The notes beneath the pieces were generated by a model that saw only the letters and a program-made list of their open reading frames with translations, did no database searches and was not told the origin of the DNA. Shown piece by piece: positions 13,101-28,100 of a stretch of 64,000 nucleotides of DNA. The DNA is taken from positions 5,276,516-5,340,515 of the forward strand of contig CM034233.1 in assembly GCA_019916065.1 (NCBI GenBank), written 5' to 3'. The stretch's first letter is position 1; the number at the start of each line of letters is the position of its first letter. The translations under genes were made by a program, and so were the position numbers. Source of the stretch: Vitellaria paradoxa. Its lineage: Eukaryota > Streptophyta > Magnoliopsida > Ericales > Sapotaceae.

Positions 13101-16100
13101 TCTTACATAGCATGATGTTTGAATTTTTATTGTAAAATTATTTCTTAAGCGTGTCTTTCCTAGAGTTATTGGGATCCCTTACCCCCTTATGAAACCACAG
13201 TCTGGATCACGTGACCCCAATTATGATCCATGTGTGATCTGGATTGTTAAATATGACGACCCCAATAAAAAATTTAATTTGTAGTCTATAACATAGAGAA
13301 ATGAAAGGGAAAGAAAAGGGAGAATGAAATATTAGTTTATTTATTAGTGTTGTTTTATTTGCTTAGATATTTGAAATTTTAAAATTGGAATATTTATTGA
13401 AATTATAATATAAGTTATGAAAATTGCACATTATTTTACTTGTTCTTCTAAATACTATTGAAACTGTCTCAAATTATATATGGATATGTATGAACGACCC
13501 ATTCATAAATGAACTACGACTCGGAATAGTGCTCCAACTAAGTCTACCCCCTGTACCGTATATCGAAGAAAATACTAAACCATGTACCCGTACCCGTATC
13601 GTGTACCATAACGAACTATGTCCGGGGTAACTTTGGTCTTTCTATTTAATTACCCAAAAAAAAAAAAACTTTGGTCTTGCCATTTACTTCTTGCCGAACT
13701 TCCACTAACATGCTTTTCAATTTACTTTTGAAGATGCATTTTGAGCCAATTATTGAGATAGTATTTCCAAGATAGTCTTACCTATAAAGGTTGACCTAGA
13801 TGACCTACCAAGGAATTTTTTTCCAAGTTTCATGAGTGATTATCCTTGGTTCAATACAGTCAACTTGAAATTTTATTTCATGTAGGAGTATTATTGACGA
13901 TAGAACTTTTATCTTTTTTAAAAAAAGACCAAAAAATTGGAGGACACTGTCAATTTTTTTTTCTTCTTTGAATAATGTGACTTGCAATGGTTTATTCATT
14001 TTGGATGCTCTGTTTACTTCCTCTTTTTTTCCATCCTATGTTATGATGACTTACATCCTTTTTTTTTTTGGTAATTATGATGACTTCCATCCTGCTTGAA
14101 CATTGCAAGAGAATGACTTCTATCCTGTTTTAACATTGCAATAGGGTGACTTCTTCTCACATGTTTTGCAGGTTATGCTGGCAACAATTCCAGATGCAAT
14201 GCATGGCAAGTCACCAAGCATTGTGACAGAGAACAATATAAAGTTACTTTTCGAAATTCAAAATAAGGTTTTTGCTGTGCCATGTAACTCTTAAAGCCAT
14301 AAATTTGATGTCTAAAGTTCGATTGAAGTAGACCTTCAATGAATATTGGGTGCTACTGCTTTTATTTCCTTTACTATTGTCTGGTATCAGTTGAACAAGT
14401 GTGTAATTAAGAATATTTGTTCGTTCTTTTTCTATATTTTTATTCGATTTTACAGGTGGATGGAATTCGAGCAAATTATTCAGGCTCATTGGTGTCTTTG
14501 AGTGACATTTGTATGAAGCCACTTGGCCAAGATTGTGCCACTCAAAGTGTTCTACAGGTACCATCTTGTTGGCATCTCAAGCCTATCATTTTTAACTGGT
14601 CTGCTTTCTTGAGATTGGAACAAAACTCCATTAAATTATAAATATACCAGATGAAGAATGCACTGGAACAATAGGAACTTTCCTTTTCTCTAAATGTGTA
14701 AATGATGAAAGTGGAAAGTGATTTGACCTGTAAATTGATCCTCCCTCAAGGAGCAGAAGTCCTAAATCCTTAGTTTGTGACGTCCCTCTTGAGGCCACCC
14801 TTGGGACTTATCTTGGTAATTACTTAGCCTGCACGGTATGGGAGAGTACACATGCTTGGAGAACCCTGGGTGCTCTAAGAGGCCCAGAGACTTGCTTGCA
14901 AAAACAAAAATAAAAAAATAGAAAAGATAGATTCTTTAATGTTGATTACAACAACATCTGTCCCTCCCCCCCCCCCAAAAAAAAAAACCAAAAAAAAAAA
15001 AAGTAGTTTATCTTTTCTTAACCTAATGGTCCAAACTTAAACGCTCATTTTGCTAAACTTTAGAATAGACCAATAGCCTCTGAATTAATTTCTCTATGTA
15101 ACACATGGTTCACTCCAGTTGATTTTTATTTTGTTGTAAAGTGAAGGTGAATTTCTATTAAAAGCATTTTTAAGAATGGAATCGAAGTCCCACTTTAATT
15201 GAAGTAGCTATGCAAAGTCCAATAATGTAGCAAGGATCTTTTTGACACTGACTAAAAAGTAGGGCTACAACCAACGGTGGAGAGAAAAGGTAATCGGTGG
15301 GAGCAGGCCCGGACCTAAAAATTTTGGGGCTTAAAATGGAATGTTCGATAAGGCCTATTTAAAAAATTTATAAGGCCCATCAAAAAAAAAAAAATTGAAG
15401 TTGGATAAATGATTTAAAAAAAAAAAGGCCTATCCAAAAAAAAAAAAGAAAGAAAAAAGTGAAGTTGGATAAATGATAAAAAAAAGCTGAAGTAAAAATA
15501 AAAAAAATAAATGACAAAAAAAGTCTATCTAAAAAAGTAATAAGGCCTATCAGTTGGATAAATGATAAAAAAGCCTATCTAAAAAAAAAAGAAAGATATG
15601 AAGTTGGATAAGTGATAAATGATATAAAAAAAAAAAAAAAAAACTGAAGTTGGATTAAAAGGAGCTAAAGTTGGATACTGGAGAAGATCAAGAGTTTTTC
15701 AAAATTTTAATGATAAATGTTTGTTGAAATTTTCAAATAAATGTGTTTAAATCTTGAAGATGAGAGAGAGTTGGATTTGGGAGGGGGTAAGTAAGGATAT
15801 TTTGGGGTAGTGGGTTTAAAAGAGAATTTTAGTGAGGGTAATATTAGAAAATATGTATAACTATTTTTTTTTTTTTAAATGAGTGAGGGCAGTTGCCCCT
15901 AATGTACCATAGTTATTCCCGCCCTTGGCTACGACAACCAGCGAAAAACTTATATTTTCTTCTGTTTCATCTAGGATTTTATTTTTCTAAAACTTCTCAT
16001 TATATTTATGTAATTTGTTGCATCCTTGGATTGAGTTTACAAGATCAATAATTTCCCTAGCCTTTATATTTGATTTGTTCTCTTAGCATCATTTGTCGCA

Positions 16101-19100
16101 TCATGGTTTTTAAGTACTGTACTTCTTGCCCAGGGTTTCATATTCTAGTTATCCTTGTGTGAATATCATTAAGGCATGCAATTGACAATGCTTCATTCAT
16201 ACTATTGCCTAAGCAGCCCGTTCTTTTTTTTTTTTTTTTTTTCTTTTCAGTTGCCTATGTTAATATGTTTTGCTACGAGCACATCACCTTTTTATTTTTT
16301 GTAATGAACCTAAATTTGAACTGCTTCATTGTTTAAGTCATGTTCATTACTGAGACTTCTGTTTGCTTCTTTGTTGCTTTGTGTCAAAACAGACCTGTTT
16401 TTGTTCCTTTTTCTCACATTTGTGTTGCCTTTATTGATGCTTTGATGTCAATGCATTATGTTACCATTTTGCATCATTTTGTTGCTCATCTTCATTCCTA
16501 AGAGTTTCGTGTGTGTCCTAATATGTTTTATGTAAACAATCGTTTGTATCTTTACATCTATTTATTGAAACTTGGATACATGTTGTTGACATGGCTTAAT
16601 TTTTTGTGATAGTATTTCAAAATGGATCCTAAAAATTATGATGGCTATGGGGGTGTTGATCACGTTGAGTATTGTTTTCAGGTATACTCTAGTGATCTCA
16701 ATTTCTATGTTGCAAACTTAATATCCTTATCTTTCTTTTTTTTTTTTCTTTTTTTTATTATATTTTCCCTTTGGTTTTATTGTAACCAGCAATTTGTTGG
16801 TTTCACCGTTGTTTAAAACTACTCTGGATTTACTTTATGACCATAGGAGACTTTGGGCCTTTTATTCATTTTGACCCTTTGCTTGTGCCTGATTTCTCGA
16901 GCCTATTCCATGAACGGAAGCATTGAATATCAGCTTAGGATGTCCATTTTTTTCAGTATTAGCTTAAAATATCCAAATCATTTTTTTTTTTTTTTTGGAT
17001 AAACATAACCCACAACACACTAAATCTAATATGTCCAAATCCGAGTAAGAGGAGTGTTAGGAGACATTAAAATAAAAAACATAGATAATGGAATCACTGA
17101 ATTTTCATTAATGTGACATCAATTGTTTTCTACTCTCATCTATCAAAGAAATAAATAAAAAATATGGCTACACCAAAATTATTGATGTTTTTAATGCTTG
17201 TGCTGAAAATTTTAGTTCAATTTTTTTTTCAGTTTGTATACTCTCTCTTAAAATTTTGATCAAATGGAGGTCTACAATTTTGAGCTAACTAATTTATTTA
17301 ATTGGTTAATTATTTTAGGTGAATATTGTTGTATCTGAATTTGTTTCCTTTTGGCAATTCCAAGATGATTTGAACAGTTTTTGGTTGTTACATCACTAAT
17401 TATCCCTAAAGCTTAAGAAATGAGTCAATGTCAATAACATTTTAAAATAATGGAGGCAAGTGTAACTTTTAATTGTTGATTTTATCGGAAGGGGGTCAAT
17501 ATCAACAACATTTCAAAATAATGGAGGCAAGTTTAACTTTTGAATGTTATGGATGGTAAGTGTAATTATTCAAATGTTGAGAGGGAGGTGGGTGTAATTT
17601 ACCCTAAAAACATTAATAATTTTGGGGTAGCATTATTTTTTGGCCTCAAGTCTTGACTATGAATCCTTCAGAGGAGGTGACATCGGCTATGGTTTTCTAG
17701 GATCTCTTCTTTGCTATCATGTTAAAGAATAATGTAATGAATGAATGTTTGACACATCCAATAGGATTGTGTTGTATTGTATGTACCTTGTGTGATATGA
17801 ATAACTTAACATTAATAAGGCAAGAAGAATAAAATCCTAGGGAATAATATCTCTAAATCTACCACCTAGCATATTGCTTTAATACCATATCCAGCAATTA
17901 TTATTTACAAATTAAAATAATCTAACTGCTTATTGACAATGTTACCCTCTGTGCTTTTGTAAGCATTATACTTCTGCAGACACATGTCTGAGTGCATTTA
18001 AAGCCCCACTTGATCCGAGCACTGCATTAGGAGGTTTCTCTGGGAATAACTATTCTGAGGTAGGTTCCTGATCCCTTATATATTGCCATTGTAATTAAGG
18101 TGTATGGTGACAGAATTTTGATGCTTCTGATCCAGGCTTCCGCATTTATTATAACTTATCCTGTAAACAATGCTGTTGATAGAGAAGGAAATGAAACTAG
18201 GAAAGCAGTTGCTTGGGAGAGGGCCTTTATTCAGTTGGTGAAGGTTTGTATTTTGTATTAATGTGAAGGTTTGTATTTTGCATTAATGTCTTATTATTAT
18301 TATTAATTTTCAAAAATAGCATACTGTTTTTGCTTTAGTTCTTGTATTAGGAATTTATGCAATGTTATCGTCTGACACTACTTTAATTTCCTGTTACTGT
18401 GCTAATTATTGGATGCCTTGTCAATAGTAGAATGGATTTTTTTGGAACAATGAAAATTAAGAATTTACATAGGGTTGGAATTATTTATGGAAAAACAATA
18501 TGAAAAATATAAATGATTTCACCATAGAGGATTGTATTCTAGCCAGAAGGTGCTAATCAAGCACCAGAGGGAGAATGAAAATGACCTTATTTTTAGTATC
18601 ATGACTTGTATGTTTGGGTGAATATAAGAACTTAGGATTGGACAAAGATCAGAAATATTTGGATCACTAAAAATATGGTTCTTGTCTGGCGGAAAGTAGC
18701 CAAGTTCTGCTGTTCTTGCCTTGATATCCCAACTATTGCTTTTGAAAGAATGAGGCTTGATGGTATGAAAGGCCTTGGATGGCCCTAGTTACCGTAAATA
18801 GTGAATTAAGTAGGTGACCTAATTAGTTAGTAAATCCTTTTTGTCCTGATATTTTTTTGTCACAAAGCTACATATATTTTAAAGATTCTTAAATTTACGT
18901 ATTTAAAAGTTGTATGATGCCGTGGTTTAGTGTTGTTTCTCTCTGATACTGCTTACCCCACCTTTCCTTACTGCTCGACTCTCCCACAGCATGCAACAAC
19001 ATTCACTTGTATGGATACTTGTGCTACGGAATCTGACCTGGTTCTTTGTGGTAGGATGAACTCTTGCCAATGGTGCAGTCTAAAAATTTAACAATTTCCT

Positions 19101-22100
19101 ACTCATCAGAAAGCTCCATTGAGGAAGAATTAAAAAGAGAGAGTACTGCAGATGCTATAACTATTTCAGTGAGGCCATGCGAACCCTCCTTCCTCTACTT
19201 TCTTTTATCATATTTTTGGATGTTATATGCATCTTTCTGATAGAAATATTCAAGTTTTATTTCCTTATAGGAACAACGAGACTTTTGAATTGCAACTGTT
19301 TTTTTTGTTATAATTATGACATTTTCCATTCACATAGCGGGGCAATTTTGTTTAAATAAATGAAAATTTGTGATATCTTTTCATTTTCTTTTGCTTCCTT
19401 TTTTGTTCAGATAAGCTATCTCGTGATGTTTGCTTACATATCTTTAACTTTGGGCGGTGTACCTCATTTCACTTCATTCTATATATCATCTAAGGTATGG
19501 TTCCATTCATGTTTTAACTCTCTTTTAATGTATACAATGGCAAGCTTCATATATCTTGGTACACAAATCTTTTTCATCTCAGGCTTCATATGCTAGCTTA
19601 TGCATAAAAAATTGTTTTGGAAATTGATAGTTGTATGCCATTTACTTGGTCGCAACTTTTATCCTGAGGACTGAACTTATAAGAGGAGTAAACTTCTTAA
19701 ATTTTCAAATGTGCACCTGGATTTTAGCATGAAATACAGATTGATGCTTTAGAAACACTATCTATCTTTTATTAGTGCCTTTGTTGAGGGCATGAAATTC
19801 AGAAATTTGGGATTTTTTCCCCTTCTACCACCAATCTACCGGGCTATGAGATAAATTTTTGGACATGGACATAGAACAACACATTTAATGTTTCTAAAAA
19901 TGTTTGACGGTGGATCTTTAGTAAACAACTGCAAATTTATCTTTTGTAGTCCCTGAGTTGCTTCATAAGAAATGACTTATTAACTAGTGGTGCACTAGTG
20001 CATGGCTTGAGAACTGAACCACTAGGGCATAATGATTAGTGTAGAATTTATTATGTCTAAATCATTTGAATGGTTGGTTTCCAGGTATTGCTTGGTCTTT
20101 CTGGAGTTATGCTTGTCATGCTTTCTGTTCTTGGATCAGTTGCGTTCTTCAGTGCAATTGGAATAAAATCTACACTTATCATAATGGAAGTCATCCCTTT
20201 TCTTGTTTTGGCTGTAAGTTTCGTTTGCTTAAAAGCCTTCTAGGCTCAATACAATGTTCAATTTTTCTCACTCCTGTTGTAAGTTATTGCTATTGCCAAA
20301 GTAGGAATAGCACAAATTGAAGTTAAATTCCCTAAAATATAGGTATTGTCTGACATGCCAAATCAGTGCTCTGTTGCTAGTAATTTATACATCTTACCTT
20401 AATCACATCCACCCAATGGCTACTAGTTTGCCCATCCTACTAAGTGATTGTACCCTTGTTTGCTTGTTTCTTTGTATTTTTTTTTTTTTGTTTCAAAATA
20501 TATTTCTATCACAGTTTGGACATTCAGATTTTCGCTATGAGTCGCCCCCCCCCCCCCAAAAAAAAAAGTAAATTCCATGTGTTTCAACAAAGTGCAAAAA
20601 GCTATGTGAATTCAGCTCTTTTCCCCAGATATCTGACTTTGCAAAATAAACAAAAAAATGCTTTTCATCTTATGCAAAGAAATTTCAGTGTCTTGAAAAC
20701 ATCCCCTATTTGGGATGGGTTTCTGGGGTTGGGGGAGCAGCTTTTCCCACTACAGGCTCCCCTTACCCAAGTTTCAGGCCTACAAACATTCTCCCCCATC
20801 ACCCCCTCACCCTACTGAAAAAAAAACCAAAGAAAAATAAAAATAAAAATAATAATAATAGGGATTGTTGTATCTACAAAAAAGTAAAAGCTAATTAATA
20901 TTGAAAACTAAATGTTGGTATGCTCAAAAGTAATTTTTTTGGTAATTACAACCCAGCAATGAACAAACCAAATCAAAATCTGGCGGTAGGTTGAGGTTAT
21001 ACAAAATTCACAGTAACCACATCTTGACGATGTGGTTATGGTTTTTGGTTTTGGAGGCCATTACCATTTTTCACAACACAAGCTATAAAACTGCCAGTCA
21101 ATAAGTAATTTTTTTGGTAATTACAACCCAGCAATGAACAAACCAAATCAAAATCTGGTGGTAGGTTGAGGATATACTAAATTCACAGTAACCACATCTT
21201 GACGATGTGGTTATGGTTTTTGGTTTTGGAGGCCATTACCATTTTTCACAACACAAGCTATAAAACTACCAGTCAAAGGGCTTTTCTGTGTGTGTGAAAA
21301 TATAGCCTGAATGATTTATCTGTGTTGAAGATAAATCGGAGTATTAGATTTCCAGATGTATACATTCTTATGGAGTATGTCACTAACGTAATTTTTTTTC
21401 TCATACTGTTATAGAAGGATTTCTCTACTCGACCTATCTGGAATCCATTATAGACGAGTCATCCCAATAATCATAAATGGGGTGCTGGGAGGGGTATGTA
21501 AGGGACAAACTGGCCTTGGCTGTTACTTTGCATAAATGTGTTTGTTATCAAATATAAATCCACATTTTCATAGTGCTCAACCTGAACTTTAATTGCTGTG
21601 TATGGCATTTGGCCTGCTCACTATGATGTGTCCTAACTAGAAACATACATGTTATAGTTTGTTGTAACTTGGTGGAATTTGGATTACAATTTGTATATGT
21701 TGAGTTAGATAGCTTAAGTTTTTGGGACAATTGGTTAATTAACATTGTATAAAAACTTTAATTCCAGGAGATCATGGGTTAAAGTTTTTTTTTTTTTATC
21801 ATATTTGTTACTTGTATAATTTGTTCTATTTTAATTGGCACATCTATTTGGTTTGATTTGTCTCTCTTTAGGTCATGTGCAAGACTGGGTTGTATGGGAG
21901 AGGGCTTATTAACTTAGCTTATTATGCTTTGTTGGTGTAGGAGATCGCACCTACGTCATATCATCTTCCCCTCCCGTGAGCGTCATCCCGTGGCTGGAGG
22001 CATTCGCATTATAATAAATACTTAGAAGATTTGCTCTGGGCTAGGAGCGAGGCCTAGGGATCGTCCAACCAAAGTACTCACTACCATACACCCACCCACG

Positions 22101-25100
22101 GGACCATTTGAGAGACGAGCGGCTTGGTGGTTAGAGTTGGAGGATACGTTGAGGCACCCTCGACCAACCCAAGAGAGAGGATCACTAAATGATAAAACCC
22201 ATTCTATATCTTATAATCGCCTCGTACCCATATGGTAATGACCTTGTACTAGTTGACTAAGTAAGGAGCGCTACCACCACCTGGCTGGGGCACCTTCACC
22301 TACGAATATATTGGGCTGGCAGAGTTGGCTATGCAGCGACGGGACCACTGTCGTTGTCGCGTGGAAACTAGCCTCCTTGTCTTGACTTGTCCTCTATAAA
22401 TACCTCTAGCCACAACATACCATGAGGATAGACTACATATTCCCTTATTCTTCTTATCACCTAGAACCCTCAACTACCCTCTCTCTTCGTCGCTTCAAGT
22501 TACCCTAGCTCTCACTCCGTCTGCCTCCAGTGATCTCCTGCCATTGATGACGTATGACATTGTTCTTAGACAGCCAGAGCATTCATCCACATCTCGACAT
22601 CCACAATTGGCACATTTGCTAACAGCTTGTAATTGATGACTTAACACATTCTTTAGTGTAAACCTAAATAGTTGATTTTGCTTTTTTCTGGTGACCCACA
22701 AGTCTAGGTGATGACCAATAATTTTTGGAGCAAAGTCCTTCAAGGATAATTAATGTTGTTACTCTTGCGAAACAAACAATAGGTGAATGAATCTTGTCTT
22801 AGATCAGAAATGTTGATAGAACAGCAGATGGTTGCAAGGTTTTGTAAGTGATACAAGTACAAAAAGAAATGATGCATGAAAGGTCCAAATGCATTGAATC
22901 ATTTATATGAAGAGCAATTCCACGAGAGAGGTAGACTAATTACAGTTTCATGCCATGACAGTTTGACCATGGGAGTGAAGACAAGGCTTCTGGTTTGTTG
23001 GGTGAAGTTGGTGACATTTGGCAAAACCTAATGCCTGAATATTCTAAGATTAATGCAATGCAACATTGGTTACCTTCAGTGTTGCTATTACCAGAACCAA
23101 TCGATAAGGGCATGTCAATATGGTTGTTAACAAAGTTGACAGTGTCTTCTTATGACAGCTTCTTAAAAGAACTAAAATTTGAAATAAAATCATTATTGTA
23201 TATTTCCCCAAATAAGCCTTTTCCAGTGTCGCTACTCATTAGGGCCATTAGGGGAGAACACACTTATTTTGTTGATTATTTAATTCATATCGAATCATCA
23301 AGAAAATAAATTAATGCGGAAGCGTACCTGAATCCATTGATGTAATTTTGTCGTTCTTGATCTTCCAAGCCAATGCGTAGGTTTCTTTTCTTAATTCTCT
23401 CTGGCGATGGGATCTCAGATTGATTAGAAAACTCTTACGTATGACCTGGGGACCATAACCTATTTATAATAACTGTAGAAACCCTACTTCTATTCGGCCC
23501 ATCATAAAATAGAAATATGGGCTTAGGTATCTACACATTAAAGGCCCATACAAAATTGAGATGTTATAAAGCCAAAACCTTAAAACCTTAACAGACCACT
23601 TTAAATGGGCTTAATCTTTATGATAGCCTATAACACACAAATAACATGTTTGGCCCACAATTGATCATTTTCCAACAATCTCCCACTTGGGCCAGATATG
23701 TTAGCTTGTGCATTATAAAATTAACCTTATGAGTTCAAAATTTACTATCATTATCAAACATCTCTATGCAATCTGGTCCATCAATTATATCAATATAGGA
23801 TTAAAGCGGCTTTCGTTATATGTATCATAACTAAACCCATCAATAGTCACATATATCAATACAATCAACGACATAGATCAAGTATGGATGTGTAGCATGG
23901 AAATTACATGTAATGTGATCTAAACATGCCTATTTCCAACTGGTCCTACTTTATTTTTTAGTGAGATCACAACAAATACATTCAGAGTGCAAATAAACCA
24001 AATATCTTATTCTGCAGAAAATAAATCCATAAAATGTGTCTACAACTGAAAAGTATCCAAATACAAACTCCCACTAAACCAACATATCATCAAATGATAC
24101 AACACCCATATGAGCTACATGCTCATGAAAGACCTTGGGTGGTAAGCCTTTAGTGAGCGGATCCGCAATCATAGAGTTTGTGCCAATATGCTCTATAGAC
24201 ATCTGACCACTCTGAACTTTTTCCTTAACAACTAGGAACTTAATGTCTATGTGTTTAGACTTCGAAGAGCTCCTATTGTTATTAGAATATAGCACAGCTG
24301 ACTTATTGTCACAGAATAACTTTAATGGTCTTTCAACATTATCCAAAATTCGCAGCCCAGTGACAAAATTCCGCAGCCATATTCCATGATTAGATGCCTC
24401 ATAACAAGTTATGAACTCTGCTGCCATAGTGGAAGAAGTTATGAGTGTCTGCTTGGCACTCCTCCAGGATATAGCTCCTCCAGCCTGCAAGTAGATGTAA
24501 CCTGATGTGGATCTTCTACTATCTTGGCATCCAGCAAAATCGGAATAAAAAAACCCAATGATCTCCAACTGATCCTATTTCTTATAAGTGAGCATGTAAT
24601 CCTTTGTTCTCTGTAAGTACCTCAAAACTCGTTTGGCTGCTTTCCAATGATCCATCCCAGGATTGCTTAAATATCTGCCTAACATTCCAACAATGAATGC
24701 TATGTCTGGACGTGTACAAACTTGAGCATACATTAGACTTCCAACAACTGAAGCGTAGGGAATCTTATGCATCTCCTTAACTTCAAGGTCATTTTTAGGG
24801 CAAATTTGTCTCCCTTAGCGACAGGGGTGTCACCTGGTTTACAATCTTGCATGCCAAACATTTTAAGTACCTTATCGATATAGGCCTTTTGTGATAATCC
24901 AAGAATACCCCGAGAGCGATCTCGATGTATCTGAATCCCTAATACAAAAGATGCATCACTAAGATCTTTCATCTCAAAATTCTTTGATAGAAATCTCTTG
25001 GTTTCATGCAACATACCTACATCATTTGTGGCAAGCAATATGTCATCAACATATAAAACCAATAAAATATACTTACTCCCACTGAACTTGTGATACACAC

Positions 25101-28100
25101 AATCATCCACAGCATTTACCTCAAAGCCGAACGAGATAATTACTTGGTGAAATTTGTAGTACCACTGACGGGAAGCTTGTTTGAGTCCATAGATGGATTT
25201 CTTTAATTTGCAAACCATATTCTTTGAGTCTCCCGACACAAAGTTTTCTGGTTGCACCATATAGATTGTTTCATTAATGTCACCATTAAGAAACGCCGTC
25301 TTAACATCCATCTGATATAACTCAAGATCAAAATGTGCAACAAGCCCCATAATGGTTCTGAAAGAGTCTTTCGTAGAAACCGGAGAGAAAGTCTCTTTGA
25401 AGTCGATGCCCTCCTTCTGGGTAAAGCCTTTTGCTACAAGACGAGCCTTATATCTTTCCACATTACCATTCGAATCCCTTTTGGTTTTAAATATCCATTT
25501 ACAACCAATGGGTTTCGCACCTTCTGGTAATGGGACATGATCCCAAACTTTATTGTCTTGCATAGACTTATACTCCTCATTCATGGCATCAATCCACTGT
25601 TGAGAGTTAGAACCCTGCATGGCCTGATGAAAGTTGATTGGATCATCTTCCACCATTCCAATATCTTCCTCACGTTCTTGGAGAAATACTACATAATCAT
25701 CTGGAATAGCACTTCTCCTTTCTCTCGTGGATCTCCTTAGTTCTTGAGATTGTTGATTTTGTTCTTCTGGAATAATTACCTCATTCTGGATGGGGGGTTG
25801 TTCAACATTGTCTTGTTGAGATTCCTGATTTCCTTCTTGATCAATGACAGGTATAGAAGCCTGCACCTTATCATAAAGGATAGTAGGAATCGAAACCAAT
25901 TCCTCCTCAAAGGCAATGTCTCTAACCTTATTTCTCCCCCCAAAATCAACATCCTCAAAAAATGTTGCAGTTCCCGTTTCAAAAATTGACCTAAGTGTGG
26001 GATCATAAAATTTGTAGCCCCTTGATCGCTCAGAGTAACCAATAAAGTAACTGGTCGCTGTTTTGGAGTCCAATTTATTTTCATGTGGCCTATAAGGCCT
26101 TGCCTCAGCTGGACATCCCCAAATGTGAAAATGCTTCAAACTAGGCTTTTTGCCTGTCCAAAGCTTATAAGGTGTTTTGGTAGCTGCTTTAGTGGGTACT
26201 CTATTAAGAATGTAAGCTGCAGTCTTAAGTGCTTCTCTCCAGAGTGATTCTGGTAAAGTAGAATGACTAATCATACTCCTTACCATATCTTTTAGGGTTC
26301 TGTTTCGTCTCTCAGCTACACCATTCATGCTAGGGGATCCTGGCATGGTGTACTGTGGGACGATTCCACACTCCTCTAGGAATTTAGCAAATGGTCCTGG
26401 ACGTTGTTCTCCTGAACCGTCATATCTACCGTAGTACTCACTACCACGATCAGATTTGACGCTCTTAATCCTTTTGTTGAGTTGATTCTCAACTTCAGCT
26501 TTAAAAGCTTGAACACGTCCAGTGACTGAGACTTCTCATGAATGAGATATAGGTACCCATCGCGTGAGTAATCGTCTATGAATGATATAAAATATTATTG
26601 ACCATTCCAAGAAGCTGTAGGGAATGGACCACAAATATCCGTATGTATCAATTCTAAGACGTCTGAAGTTCTGTTGGCACCTAATTTCTTAGTTTTGGTC
26701 TGTTTTCCCTTAATACAATTAATGCAGACATCAAAGTCTGAAAAATCAAGGGAATCCAAAATGCCATCAGATACAAGTCTTCCAATTCTATCTTTTGAGA
26801 TATGACCTAACCGCTTGTGCCATAATGATGCCAAATTTTCTTTATTTAATTTGCGTTTAGTACCACGTGATTGCACATGCAAGGTTTCATTATATGATGC
26901 AATAGTATCAAGAAAGTATAGGTTATCATATGCAGATAATGAACCAGTACCAATAACATTTGAATTCAACGAAAGACTAAACTGATTGTTTCCAAATGAA
27001 CAATAATATCTAGATTTGTCCAACAAAGAAACAGAAACCAAATTCCGCCTAAAAGACGGTACAATAAAAATGTCTTTCAAATCCAAATAATAACCAGTTC
27101 CTAATAACCTAAAAGTGTCTATTGCATCAACTTCCACCGACTTGCCATCTCACACAAAGATGTATCTTTCACCATCATTTGGCTTTCGGTAGCTTAGGCA
27201 ACCCCGCATAGAAACACTTATGTGAGTAGTAGCACCAGAATCTAACCACCAAGTGTTTCTAGGTACTGAAGCTAAATTAACCTCAGAACAGACCAAAGTA
27301 AAAATTGTACCTTTCTTTGCACGCCAAGCGTGATATTTGGCACAATCTTTCTTAAGATGTCCAGTTTTGTTACAAAAGAAGCAGCTGTCAATTTTCTGCT
27401 GTTGTTTCTTTTGTGCTGGACCCTTAGTAGCAGCTTCATATTTTTCTTTCTTTTCTTGCCCTTATCTTTAGATGTGCCTGCCAAGTGAGCACTTTCAGTT
27501 CTGTCTTACTTCAACCTTTCTTCCTCTTGCACACAATATGAAATGAGCTCATTTAGAGACCATTTCTCCTTTTGGCAATTGTAACTGACCTTAAAGTGAC
27601 TGAACTGTGTAGGAAGCAAGATCAATACCAAATGCACGAGCAAGTCATCAGATAGCTCAAGCTTTAATCTCTTAAGTTTAGAAGCAATATTGGACATCTC
27701 CATGATGTACTCCCTTATGTTTCCTTTGCCTTTATACTTCATTGAAATCAAGCCTTGCAAAAGCGTGCTTGTTTCAGCCTTATCGTTTTTAACAAAACGC
27801 TTTTCAATCTCGGCAAGGAACTCCTTGGCATTAGTTATCCCCTCGGATACTGCGCCCCTGAAGGCTTCTGGAATGCCGCGCTTGATGATCATGAGACTCA
27901 TGCGATTTGAGCGATCCCACTTCTCAAAGTTCCTCTTTTCATCAAGTGAACTTTCAGCCGTAAGAGAAGCGAGTTGCTCAACCCTGAGCGCAAGGTCAAG
28001 ATCCATGCAGCCAAGAACAATTAATATGTTCTCTTTTCAATCCTTGAAGTTTGTTCCATTTAGCATAGGAATCGAATTTATGTTGACAGATATAGTAGTA

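Noticed and set aside
15300..15940. Possible DNA transposon with similar flanks (GGCTACAACCAACGG and GGCTACGACAACCAGCG)
   Set aside because: Flank similarity is imperfect and inverted ends are weak; kept only as a repeat array.
22495..22743. 82-codon minus-strand open frame with several cysteines
   Set aside because: Short, and overlaps the possible LTR remnant; no motif or homology could be named.
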